This document shows positions 37,082 through 46,184 of a stretch of 64,000 nucleotides of DNA, one piece after another (the first letter of the stretch is position 1; the number at the start of each line of letters is the position of its first letter). This DNA is from Bradyrhizobium sp. SK17 (GTDB taxonomy: Bacteria > Pseudomonadota > Alphaproteobacteria > Rhizobiales > Xanthobacteraceae): the NCBI RefSeq assembly GCF_002831585.1, contig NZ_CP025113.1, positions 3,487,001 to 3,551,000 of the forward strand. Reading direction: 5' to 3'. Position numbers and translations under genes: made by a program. A model generated the notes under the pieces. The model ran no database searches and was not told the origin of the DNA. It saw only the letters and a program-made list of their open reading frames with translations.

Positions 37082-40000
37082 ACATCATCAATCTGGTCGA
37101 AGAGGTCGAGGCGCTCGGCGTCGAACTCTCCTACGAGGGCGATCAGCTGCGCTTCCGCGCTCCGCAGGGCGTCATGACGTCCGAGCTGAAGCAGCGGTTG
37201 AGCACCAACAAGTCGGCTATCCTGCAACATCTTTCCGAAGACGACGCTACGAGCGAACTCGTCGTGGATGAAGCCGGACGCCATCAGCCGTTTCCGCTGA
37301 CCGAAGCGCAGAGTGCCTACCTTCTCGGCCGACATCGGGCATTTGAGTATGGCGGCGTGTCGTGCCGCGGCTATCTGGAGATCGCCTATCCCGCGCCGAC
37401 GTCTCCGCAAGCGTTGGACCAGGCCTGGCAGCAACTGGTCCGCCGTCATGACGTACTGCGTGTCACGATTGAGGATGAGGGCTATCAGCAGGTCCTGAAG
37501 GACGTCGAGCCCCGCCCGATACCGGTCGACGATCTCACCGGCCAGAGCGATACGCAGATCGAGCGGCACATCGAGCACCTGCGCGAGCGGATGCTGTCGG
37601 AGCCGGTCAATTATGCCCGCTGGCCGCTGTTCGACGTCCATCTCTGCCGTTGCCCGGGCCAGACCGTGTTGCTGCTGGCGATCGAATTGATCCTGGTCGA
37701 TGCCGCAAGCCTCTATCTGCTGATCGATGACCTCAACCGGCTGGTGTCCGGCGCCGAGCTGCCGCCGGTGCCTGCCGTGAGCTTCCGCGACTATGTCATC
37801 GCGCGTCGCGCGCAGCGTCAGGGCCGGCGCTATCGGCGCGACCGCAACTACTGGCTTACGCGCCTGGACGCGTTGCCGCCCGCACCGGAATTGCCGATGG
37901 CCGCCGCCTTGCCGCTCGCGGCTGCCACCGACAGCGGCCGTTTCAGCCGTCGCGCGTTTCGATTGTCGATGGCGCAAAGCGAACACCTGAATGCATCGGC
38001 TGCGGCGCGTGGCACCACGCTCAATGCGCTGATGCTGGGTGCGTTCGCCGAGGTGCTCGGGGCATGGAGCCGGACCCGCCGCTTCACGCTCAATCTGCCG
38101 ATTTTCCGCCGCGAGCCGCTGCATCCCGAGATCGACGCCGTGATCGGGGATTTTACGTCGGTGACGCTGCTCGAGATCGATCTCGATGCCGCAAAGAGCT
38201 TTGGCGACCGCGTGCAGGCGATCGGCCGTCAGCTATTCGACGATCTCGACCATGCCGGATTCTCCGGGCTCGAGGTGCTCGGCGAGCTGAGCCGTCGGCG
38301 CGGCACGGCGGTACTGATGCCGGTCGTATTCACCAGCACGGCGGGTGGAGCCCCAGCGCGGCGCGGGCAGCCGGACGGCTACCGCATCCTTCGCGGCTTG
38401 ACGCAGACGCCGCAGGTCAGCCTCGATTGCCAGATCACCGAGCAGCCCGATGGCTTGCTGGTCGCATGGGACGTGCGGGACGGCCTGTTTCCGCCTGATA
38501 TCATTGACCAGATGTTCGCGGCGTTCCGCGGCCTGGTCGAGCGGCTTGCGGACAATGCTGCCGCTGTCCTCGAGCAGGCGCAGCTGGTCGCGCTGCCCGA
38601 AGCGCAGGCGGCGGTGCGGCGAGTGGTCAATGCGACGGCGTGGCAGCACACCGATGCGTTGTTGCATCGGGCGCTGGTGATGCAGGCGGAGCAGCATCCT
38701 GAACGGCCTGCGCTCTATGACAATTGTGGTTGCGTCACCTATAACGAGTGGTTGGCTGCGGCTCAGGCGCTGGCCGCGGGGCTTGCCGCTGAGGGCTGCC
38801 GTCCCGGCGAGCGGATCGCCATCTTGTGCGCGAAGGGACGAATGCAGGCCATCGCGCCGCTGGCGGTGTTGCTGTGCGGTGGCTGCTATGTTCCGATTGA
38901 CGTCGATCAACCGATCGCGCGACGCAACGCCATTCTGGGCGATGCCGGCATTCGCCTCGCGATTGCCGATCCCGAATGCGAATTGCCTCCGGCTATCGTC
39001 GCGGTGCAGCGGGACCGTAATCGCACAGAACCGTTGATGTTGCCGGCCGTGTCGCCGGAAGCGCCCGCCTATGTCATCTACACCTCCGGCTCCACGGGGA
39101 CGCCGAAAGGCGTGGTGGTTTCCCACGCGGCCGCCTGGAACACGGTCGCGGACATCAACCAACGCTTTGGTGTCACCGCAGACGACCGCGTGCTGGCGCT
39201 TGCCAGTCTCGGTTTCGATCTATCGGTTTATGATCTGTTTGGGATTCCCGCTGGCGGCGGGGCGCTGGTCTATCCCGATGAGGCGCGCAAGACCGATCCA
39301 TCGCACTGGGCGCAACTCGTCGCGCAGCACCGCGTGACGCTATGGAACACGGTGCCGGCGCAGCTACAGATGCTGTGCGATGCGGCGGACGGCGGCGCCC
39401 CGGCGCCGTCGCATTTGCGGTTGGCGCTGGTGTCCGGCGATTGGGTTCCGCTCGATCTCAAGCAGCGGCTGGAACGGCATAGCCCTGCGGCGCGGCTCAT
39501 CAGCCTGGGCGGCGCAACCGAGGCCGCGATCTGGTCGATCTATCATCCGGTCACGGTGATCGACGCACACTGGTCCAGCATCCCTTACGGCCGCCCGCTG
39601 GCCAACCAGCGCATGCATGTCGTTGACAGCCATTTGCGCGAACGGCCGGACTGGGTAGTGGGACAGATTGCGATCGGCGGCCGCGGCCTTGCGCTGGGCT
39701 ATCTCAACGATCCCGACAAGACCGCGCGGCAGTTCGTCACCCGTGACGACGGCGAGCGGTTGTATCTGACCGGCGACCTCGGCCGCTATTGGCCCGATGG
39801 CACGATCGAGTTCCTCGGCCGGCAGGACGCGCAGGTCAAAATTCGCGGCCACCGGGTCGAGCTCGGTGAGATCGCCGGCGTGTTGCGGACGCATCCCGCG
39901 GTCGGCGACGCCCAGGTGTTGCTGAGTGCGGAGGGCAGCGGGAAGCTGCTCTGTGCGTTTGTCGAGGCGCGACAGGACGATCAGCCGCTGGCCGATGTCG

Positions 40001-42534
40001 TGGTTGAAAGGCTGCATCAATGCGCGGTTGCGATCGAGCATGAGATCGATGGCGATGCCTTTGCGGCGCTGATGCACGGGGCCGACCGCGTGGCGATCCT
40101 GGCCATGGCCGCGCGTTTGCGGGGCGACGGCCTGTTCGCGACACCGCAGGCGCGGCATGACCTCGCGCAGATCTACCAGGCGACCGGCGTGGCGGCGGTG
40201 CATCAGCGGCTGCTGCGCCGTTGGCTCGACGGTCTGCTCGATGCGGGCGCGCTGTCGTGCGATGACGGGCAGTACCATGGCTTGATCGCCGCCGATGACG
40301 CCACGGTTCGCAATCTCTGGGCCGAAGTCGATGACCTCGAGCGCAAGGCCGGATATGGCAGCCAGACCCTGCACTACATCCGAGTGTGCAGCGATCAATT
40401 GTCCGGTCTGTTGCGCGGCGAAGTCGATGTGCGCGCCATCTTGTTTCCTCAGGGCGAACTGGGGACCGCGCACGCGGCCTACCGCGACAACCTCGTCAGC
40501 CGGAGCATGAACGGCATGGTGGTCGCCACCGTGCGGGCTCTGGCCGAATCTCGGAAGACGCGCAATGGGGCGCCGCTGCGGGTGCTTGAGGTAGGCGCCG
40601 GGGTTGCCGGCACCGCCAGTGATCTGGTCCCGGCGCTCGCGGAGTTTACCCCGGAGTACTGGTTCACCGACCTGTCGGAGTTCTTCCTCACCGAAGCGCG
40701 CCGGCTGTTCGCGGGCTATCCCTGGATGCACTACGGCATCTTCGACATGAACGAAGATGCACGCCCGCAGGGCATCGCGCCCAACAGCTTCGACGTCATT
40801 CTCTGCGCCAACGTGCTGCACAATGCCCGGCATGCCGGTGAGGTGCTGCGCCAGTTCGCGACGCTGCTGGCGCCAGGCGGCTGCGTGGTGTTCATCGAAC
40901 CGTTCCGGCGACACAATTACCCGCTGCTGGTGTCGATGGAGTTCTTTCCGGAGCTGACCGGATTCCGCGACTTGCGGGCCGATACCGACCAGACCTTCTT
41001 CACGCGCGAGCAGTGGCTGACCTGGTTGCGGGAGACGGGCGCGGTGATCGCCGATTGCGCGCCGGCAGCCGATAGCAACCTCGCTACCGCCGGGCAGGGC
41101 GTTTTCGTCGCCCAGTTCAAGACCGACCGGTCGCTGCTGCGCGCCGACGAGCTGCGTGATTTTCTCCGCGAGCGGCTGCCCGGTTACATGGTCCCCGCCC
41201 AAGTGCAGGTGCTCGACGCATTGCCGCGGCTGCGCAGCGGCAAGAGCGACCGCGCGGCGTTGCTTGGCCTGGTCCAGCCGGAGCGGAAGCGGACCGGCTC
41301 CGCCGGGGTGTCCGGCGCGGCACCGCGCGACGCGCTGGAGCAGCAGATCGCGAATGTCTGGGGAGATGTGCTGGGCGTGACGCAGCCCGCCTGCGATGTC
41401 GATTTCTATGCGCTGGGCGGCGATTCATTGCTGCTGTCGCGCATGATCGCGCGGCTGCGCCAGCAACTGCCGGCGGCAGCCGAGTTGGAGTGGGAGGTGT
41501 TGCTGAGGCACCTGCTGCGCGAACCGACGATCCGCGCGCTGGCGGAGCGGTTGCGCCATACGCCGCGCGAACAGCAGGCCGTTGCGGAAGTGCGTTCGGC
41601 TCTGGTCCCGCTGTGGGGAGATCAGGCGCCGGGAGGCCGCTGCTGCGTGTTCGTGCATGCCGGCACCGGCAATCTGTTGCCCTACCAGCATCTGCTGCAA
41701 GCGCTCGACAGGACGGCATGGCCGCGCGGGATCGGTGTGGAATTGCCGCAGCAGGAGGCATTCACGGACCTGCCGCCGGACCGCGCATTGACCAGACTGG
41801 CCGCGCGCTACGCCGTCGAACTGGCGGGGCAGGGCGATGAGTTCACGCTGATTGGCTACTGCCTCGGTGGCTTGCTGGCGGCCGAGATCGCCCGAATGCT
41901 GACGGAGCAGGGCAAGACGGTAACCGAACTGGTCGCGATCAGTGCCTACCAGCCGCCGCATGTGGAGGCGGATGCATTGGTCGACTACATCTTCGCCCGC
42001 GCGCTCGGCGCATCGCCACAACGCTTGGCGATGCCGGAGGAGCCGTCACTTGCGGCGGCGGTGCGTGAGATCCTGCAAGCCCAGCCCGGCCGGATCGCCC
42101 GGCATGCATTCGACCAGCTCGATGACAGGCATTGCGGGGTCAGGGACAGTTTCGCGGCGTGGTCATCGCGGCCGTTGGACCAACGTCTGGCGCAGCTCAG
42201 CGCGGGCGGACAGGCCGACGGCATCTATCATCAGCCTGATGGCGCCGATCTCTCGTTTGCGCGGCAGCACGCATTGTTCGGCCACAGCATGGCCTCGGTC
42301 GGTCTGCATCGCCCCGACGCCTGGCTTGGCCGCACGGTTCTGTTGCGCAACAGCGCCAGCGATCCACTGTTGCCCGGCACGCCACAGGACGTCGCGGGCT
42401 ATTGGCGGGATATCTGTCTGGGCGATCTCGTCATCGACGACATTGCCGGCGATCACTTCAGTTGTCTGTCGCGGGCCCATGCATCGAAGTTGGCGGCGCT
42501 GATCGCGCAGCATACCCAGCGTGCGGGCGCATGA
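37078..42534 (+). CDS. salicylate NRPS 2: TubC docking-Cy-A(MT)-PCP-TE (PchF-like)
   Basis: This is an 1818-residue terminal synthetase. Residues 1-55 form a TubC-type docking domain (GVELSYEGDQLRFRAPQG). Cy4 (about 68-490) has Glu for the first Asp of its cyclisation motif (ELILVDAAS). A4 begins near 526 with a Cys code D-L-Y-N-L-S-L-I-W. A methyltransferase (about 940-1345; SAM motif VLEVGAGVAGTA near 1171) is inserted before the A10 lysine in RSGKSDR, as in PchF, and probably N-methylates a reduced ring. The PCP serine is 1450 in GGDSLLLS. The thioesterase has Cys1595 in GYCLGG instead of Ser, and His1793 in GDHF. Operon-coupled at both ends. Confidence 0.95.
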   Translation: MNIINLVEEVEALGVELSYEGDQLRFRAPQGVMTSELKQRLSTNKSAILQHLSEDDATSELVVDEAGRHQPFPLTEAQSAYLLGRHRAFEYGGVSCRGYLEIAYPAPTSPQALDQAWQQLVRRHDVLRVTIEDEGYQQVLKDVEPRPIPVDDLTGQSDTQIERHIEHLRERMLSEPVNYARWPLFDVHLCRCPGQTVLLLAIELILVDAASLYLLIDDLNRLVSGAELPPVPAVSFRDYVIARRAQRQGRRYRRDRNYWLTRLDALPPAPELPMAAALPLAAATDSGRFSRRAFRLSMAQSEHLNASAAARGTTLNALMLGAFAEVLGAWSRTRRFTLNLPIFRREPLHPEIDAVIGDFTSVTLLEIDLDAAKSFGDRVQAIGRQLFDDLDHAGFSGLEVLGELSRRRGTAVLMPVVFTSTAGGAPARRGQPDGYRILRGLTQTPQVSLDCQITEQPDGLLVAWDVRDGLFPPDIIDQMFAAFRGLVERLADNAAAVLEQAQLVALPEAQAAVRRVVNATAWQHTDALLHRALVMQAEQHPERPALYDNCGCVTYNEWLAAAQALAAGLAAEGCRPGERIAILCAKGRMQAIAPLAVLLCGGCYVPIDVDQPIARRNAILGDAGIRLAIADPECELPPAIVAVQRDRNRTEPLMLPAVSPEAPAYVIYTSGSTGTPKGVVVSHAAAWNTVADINQRFGVTADDRVLALASLGFDLSVYDLFGIPAGGGALVYPDEARKTDPSHWAQLVAQHRVTLWNTVPAQLQMLCDAADGGAPAPSHLRLALVSGDWVPLDLKQRLERHSPAARLISLGGATEAAIWSIYHPVTVIDAHWSSIPYGRPLANQRMHVVDSHLRERPDWVVGQIAIGGRGLALGYLNDPDKTARQFVTRDDGERLYLTGDLGRYWPDGTIEFLGRQDAQVKIRGHRVELGEIAGVLRTHPAVGDAQVLLSAEGSGKLLCAFVEARQDDQPLADVVVERLHQCAVAIEHEIDGDAFAALMHGADRVAILAMAARLRGDGLFATPQARHDLAQIYQATGVAAVHQRLLRRWLDGLLDAGALSCDDGQYHGLIAADDATVRNLWAEVDDLERKAGYGSQTLHYIRVCSDQLSGLLRGEVDVRAILFPQGELGTAHAAYRDNLVSRSMNGMVVATVRALAESRKTRNGAPLRVLEVGAGVAGTASDLVPALAEFTPEYWFTDLSEFFLTEARRLFAGYPWMHYGIFDMNEDARPQGIAPNSFDVILCANVLHNARHAGEVLRQFATLLAPGGCVVFIEPFRRHNYPLLVSMEFFPELTGFRDLRADTDQTFFTREQWLTWLRETGAVIADCAPAADSNLATAGQGVFVAQFKTDRSLLRADELRDFLRERLPGYMVPAQVQVLDALPRLRSGKSDRAALLGLVQPERKRTGSAGVSGAAPRDALEQQIANVWGDVLGVTQPACDVDFYALGGDSLLLSRMIARLRQQLPAAAELEWEVLLRHLLREPTIRALAERLRHTPREQQAVAEVRSALVPLWGDQAPGGRCCVFVHAGTGNLLPYQHLLQALDRTAWPRGIGVELPQQEAFTDLPPDRALTRLAARYAVELAGQGDEFTLIGYCLGGLLAAEIARMLTEQGKTVTELVAISAYQPPHVEADALVDYIFARALGASPQRLAMPEEPSLAAAVREILQAQPGRIARHAFDQLDDRHCGVRDSFAAWSSRPLDQRLAQLSAGGQADGIYHQPDGADLSFARQHALFGHSMASVGLHRPDAWLGRTVLLRNSASDPLLPGTPQDVAGYWRDICLGDLVIDDIAGDHFSCLSRAHASKLAALIAQHTQRAGA

Positions 42535-43652
42535 TGCGCAGCGCACCGATCGGGATCCTGGGGGCGAGCGGCCAGGTCGGCCATCATGTGGTCGGCTGGC
42601 TGCGGCGCGAGACTGTCGGACCGTTGCGTCTCGGCGGGCGCCGGCGGACCGCCCTCGAGGCGCTACGGCAGTATGCGAACGACGACATCCGTTCGTTGGA
42701 CTTGAACGACGATCGCGCACTGGCGGAATTTTGCCGCGGCTGCCGGGTGGTGGTGAACTGCGCCGGGCCCTCATATCAGGTGCTCGACCGGGTGGCGCGT
42801 GCCGCGGCCGCCGAGGGCGCGCATTACGTTGATGTTTCCGGCGACGGACCGGCGCATGCGTTGCTCCGCGATCACATGCCCGCCGATCCCGGTTGGATCG
42901 CAATATTGTCGGCCGGCATGCTGCCCGGACTGGCGAATCTGGTGCCGGCGTGGCTGAGCGATCAGACCGGAGGCGCATTGACGGTCTATGGCGGCGGTGT
43001 CGAAAGGATCGGCGGCGCGGCCGCCGCCGATCTGGTGCTGTCATTGCGACCGCAGGACGCCGTGGCGATCGACGGCTACTGGTACGGCGAAGCCGGGGCG
43101 AGTTGGGAACTCGGCCGACGTCAAAGCCGCAGCCTTGCGGCGCAGGAAGACGTGCGACTCGATTTCTTTCCGGGCAGGACTGCGATGCTGCCGTATCTCA
43201 GCGCCGATGCCGAGCGCCTGGCCATGCGACGCAAGTTCACCACACTGCGCTGGTTCAACGTGTTCAGCGGGCAGCGGCTGCGCGAAACCCTGATCGGTCT
43301 GCGCGGCACGAGCGGGGCGCTGAGCGCGGCGGTGCGCGATGTCGAGCGGGCCAGCGAACTCGATGTGCTCGGCATGCGGCCGTACTATGCGATGGTGTTC
43401 GTGATCGAACAATCGCAGCAGCCGACCCGGCGAGCCGCCATCGTCACCGACAGCAGCCTGGCGTTGACGGCGGCGACGGCGGTCGCAGCGCTGTGCGCGC
43501 TGCTTCGCGGCGAGATTCCGCCTGGCCTGCATTTTGCCGACGATGTGCTGTCGCCGGAGCGCACGCTGGACGACGTGCTGCGTCTGCATCCGGGGACGCG
43601 CATCAGTCGTCACACCCTGAGCCAAGCCGAGCTCGAGGAGGGAGCGCTGTGA
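42531..43652 (+). CDS. saccharopine dehydrogenase-like NAD(P)-binding reductase
   Basis: This is a 373-residue protein with an N-terminal Rossmann motif (IGILGASGQVGHHVV) and saccharopine-dehydrogenase-type continuation (VVNCAGPSYQVLDRVARAAAAEGAHYVDVSGDG). The ATG at 42531 overlaps the NRPS 2 stop. The family includes trans-acting enoyl or imine reductases. In this operon it could reduce a second heterocycle, or act on a carrier-bound intermediate, in addition to the PchG-type enzyme encoded next. The functionally equivalent reductase PchK of enantio-pyochelin clusters is also unlike PchG; whether it is homologous to this one cannot be judged here. Confidence 0.82.
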   Translation: MMRSAPIGILGASGQVGHHVVGWLRRETVGPLRLGGRRRTALEALRQYANDDIRSLDLNDDRALAEFCRGCRVVVNCAGPSYQVLDRVARAAAAEGAHYVDVSGDGPAHALLRDHMPADPGWIAILSAGMLPGLANLVPAWLSDQTGGALTVYGGGVERIGGAAAADLVLSLRPQDAVAIDGYWYGEAGASWELGRRQSRSLAAQEDVRLDFFPGRTAMLPYLSADAERLAMRRKFTTLRWFNVFSGQRLRETLIGLRGTSGALSAAVRDVERASELDVLGMRPYYAMVFVIEQSQQPTRRAAIVTDSSLALTAATAVAALCALLRGEIPPGLHFADDVLSPERTLDDVLRLHPGTRISRHTLSQAELEEGAL

Positions 43653-44731
43653 GCCCCCGGCGACGTGCCATCGTATGCGGGACGAGCTTCGGCCGCTTCT
43701 ATCTGCAAGCGCTCGCGCAGCATCCGCAGATCGAGCTCGCCGGCGTGCTGTCGACCGGCTCGCGGGCATCCGCCGAATGCGCGGAGCAGTACAAGATCGC
43801 GCACTACACCGTGTTGTCCGAATTGCCCTCGGATATCGATCTCGCCTGTGTCGTTGTGCGCGCCGGTGTGTCGGGAGGTCCAGGCGGCGACGTGAGCGAA
43901 GCGCTGCTCACCCGCGGCATCCACGTGCTACAGGAGCATCCGCTGCATCCGGCGGAGCTCGCGCGCTGTCTGCGCAGCGCGCACCGCCATGGCGTGCGCT
44001 ATGGTGTCAATGCGTTCTACCCGACCGTGGCACCGATCGCCCGTTTTATTCAGGCCGCCGAGCTGTTGCGCCGCCACGGGGCGCCGCGGTTCATCGACGG
44101 CAGTTGCGGCGCCCAGGTGCTGTATCCGCTGCTCGACGTTGCGGCGCGGGCGGTCGGACGGCTTCGCCCATCGGCGTTGCTGCCGTTCGAGCCTCGCCGG
44201 TGTGGTCCCTATACCAGCCTCCACGGTGATATCGGCGGGGTGCCGTGTACGCTGCGCGTGCAAAATCAGATTCATCCGGCGGATGCCGACAATCACGCTC
44301 TGCTGTTGCATCGCCTGACGCTGGGATTCGACACAGGCATTCTCGCGCTCGCCGATACCCACGGTCCGGTGATCTGGAGTCCGCGTCTGCATACCCATCG
44401 CGATGACACCCACCGGCTGGTCTTGCGCGGGTCCGGAACCGAACGGCTCGCTGTGCCGTCGAGCGAACTGCTCGTGGGCACCGAGCCCGGCACGTTTCGC
44501 GATGTGTTCGATGTGCTGTGGCCGCAGGCCATCAATCGGGCGGTGAGCAAGTTCATCGCGTCCTGGGGTGATCCGTCCGCCGCGGCGCGGTCGGCGCAAT
44601 GGGCGAGCGGACTGACCGCTTTTTGGCATGACGTGTCCACGGCGCTGGGCTCACCCGAATTGATCTACCCGGACGCGCCGCCGCCGCTCGACCTGGCTGC
44701 GCTTCTTCCAGGCATTGGAGAAAACCCGTGA
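43649..44731 (+). CDS. pchG: thiazolinyl imide reductase (PchG/Irp3/YbtU family)
   Basis: This is a 360-residue Gfo/Idh-like reductase starting at a GTG that overlaps the previous stop. The family N-terminus RRAIVCGTSFGRFYLQALAQ carries the NADPH site. LQEHPLHPAELARCL and GVNAFYPTVAPIARFI are characteristic of yersiniabactin/pyochelin imide reductases. It reduces one carrier-bound thiazoline to thiazolidine, which the methyltransferase domain of NRPS 2 can then N-methylate. It overlaps the thioesterase gene by 4 bases. Confidence 0.92.
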   Translation: MSPRRRAIVCGTSFGRFYLQALAQHPQIELAGVLSTGSRASAECAEQYKIAHYTVLSELPSDIDLACVVVRAGVSGGPGGDVSEALLTRGIHVLQEHPLHPAELARCLRSAHRHGVRYGVNAFYPTVAPIARFIQAAELLRRHGAPRFIDGSCGAQVLYPLLDVAARAVGRLRPSALLPFEPRRCGPYTSLHGDIGGVPCTLRVQNQIHPADADNHALLLHRLTLGFDTGILALADTHGPVIWSPRLHTHRDDTHRLVLRGSGTERLAVPSSELLVGTEPGTFRDVFDVLWPQAINRAVSKFIASWGDPSAAARSAQWASGLTAFWHDVSTALGSPELIYPDAPPPLDLAALLPGIGENP

Positions 44732-45483
44732 CGTGGACCGATGGATATCTGCGTTTCTACCAGCCGCGGCCGCAGGCCTCGCGGCTGCTGATCTGCTTCC
44801 CCCATGCCGGCGGTGGCGCCAGCGCGTTCCGCAGCTGGCCGTTCCTGCTGGACGACGACACCGACGTCGCCATCGCGCAATATCCGGGCCGCGAGGATCG
44901 CTTCGGCGAACCGCGCGTCGAGGATATGGACACCCTGCTCGACGAGCTTCTGAACGAAGCGCTGGCGCATGTCGAGCGCCGTCCGTTCTGTCTTCTTGGT
45001 CACAGCATGGGCGGTGCCGTCGCCCATGAACTGGCGATGCGTCTGACCTCGCGCGGAGCCCGCCCTCGTCGTCTGGTCGTGTCGGGCCGGCAGCCACCCA
45101 GTCATCATCCGCTGGACAGCACCATTCACCAGAGCACCGATTCGGAATTGCTGGCCGAGTTGTTGCGCCTCAGTCCGGACAATGAGGCGCTGGCGCAGGA
45201 GCCGGAGCTTGCGGCGTTGCTGCTTCCGGTCGTGCGCGGCGACTATCGCCTGATCGAACGCTATCGCCCCGGCACCTGTCCGCCACTCGATTGTCCGATC
45301 ACCGTGCTTGCTGGTGAACAGGATCCGGAGCTGAGCCGCGAGGCGGCGCATGCCTGGTCGGCTTACACGCGCGGCAATTGCCGCGTGCATTTTTTCCCGG
45401 GTGACCATTTTTTTATCGCCAGCCAACGTGCGCAGGTCGTGGCGACGGTGCGCCGGGCAATGCTCGACGAGGAGTTGACATGA
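44728..45483 (+). CDS. pchC: type II thioesterase (PchC/YbtT family)
   Basis: This is a 251-residue alpha/beta hydrolase with the family front CFPHAGGGASAFRSWP, nucleophile elbow LGHSMGGAVAHELA (Ser about 93) and C-terminal His in PGDHFFI. Type II enzymes of this kind remove wrongly loaded acyl groups from NRPS carrier domains. The GTG start at 44728 overlaps the reductase stop, and its own stop overlaps the methyltransferase start, so it is made as part of the biosynthetic operon. Confidence 0.92.
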   Translation: MTWTDGYLRFYQPRPQASRLLICFPHAGGGASAFRSWPFLLDDDTDVAIAQYPGREDRFGEPRVEDMDTLLDELLNEALAHVERRPFCLLGHSMGGAVAHELAMRLTSRGARPRRLVVSGRQPPSHHPLDSTIHQSTDSELLAELLRLSPDNEALAQEPELAALLLPVVRGDYRLIERYRPGTCPPLDCPITVLAGEQDPELSREAAHAWSAYTRGNCRVHFFPGDHFFIASQRAQVVATVRRAMLDEELT

Positions 45484-46184
45484 GCGACTACTATTCGCCG
45501 GTTGCGGAGTTCTACGATCTGGTCGCGCGCACGCATGGCGAGGGCGAACTGAAGCTCCGCGAGAGATTGCGGTTACTCGATCCGGCCGGTGGTCCGGTTC
45601 TCGATATCGGCGCCGGCACCGGGCGCACGACGCTGGCGGTCGCAGAAACCGTGCCGGATGTCGAGATCCTGGCGGTCGAGCCAGCGCCGGCGATGCGGGC
45701 GATGCTGATGAACATGGTCGTCCGCGATCCCGCACTCTCGCGCCGCGTCACGGTCATTGCAGAGCCGGTGGAAAATTTGACGCTCCCCGAGCGTCTCGGC
45801 GCCGTGATCGCCTATGGCGTTCTGGGCCACCTCGATTTCGAGGCTCGCCAGAGGCTGTGGCGAAGCTTGCTTCCGCGGCTTTCGAGCGGCGCGCCGATCT
45901 TCGTCGAGTTGCTGCCGATCGAGAAGCCGATGCAGTTGCCGACATTGCCGCTGGCGAGCGCGACGATCGGCCGCCGCAGCTACACTGCAACCCTCGACGG
46001 CGAGCCTGGCGAGGGCGACATCATGCGCTTGACATCAACCTGGGTGACCACCGGCGGACCCAGCCCTCCACAGACAATCCGCAACACCAGCATCTGGCAC
46101 ACATTCGGGCTGGACGATCTCGCCCGGGAGACCGGGCTCCGGGCCGAGCGGCTCAGCCAGCAGGCGGGAGTTCTCTATGTCTGA
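45480..46184 (+). CDS. stand-alone class I SAM-dependent methyltransferase
   Basis: This is a 234-residue methyltransferase with glycine-rich motif I VLDIGAGTGRTTLAVAE (about residues 40-56) and an acidic residue at the end of strand 2 (ILAVEPAPAMR). It lies between the type II thioesterase and the salicyl-AMP ligase and overlaps both. It is distinct from the methyltransferase domain inside NRPS 2, so the product may carry a second methyl group (O-, N- or C-methyl, or a methyl ester). Pyochelin loci lack such a gene. The target is unknown. Confidence 0.85.
   Translation: MSDYYSPVAEFYDLVARTHGEGELKLRERLRLLDPAGGPVLDIGAGTGRTTLAVAETVPDVEILAVEPAPAMRAMLMNMVVRDPALSRRVTVIAEPVENLTLPERLGAVIAYGVLGHLDFEARQRLWRSLLPRLSSGAPIFVELLPIEKPMQLPTLPLASATIGRRSYTATLDGEPGEGDIMRLTSTWVTTGGPSPPQTIRNTSIWHTFGLDDLARETGLRAERLSQQAGVLYV

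Noticed and set aside
39364..41202. 612-codon minus-strand open frame inside NRPS 2
   Set aside because: Antisense shadow of the A and MT domains; no recognisable family or ribosome site.
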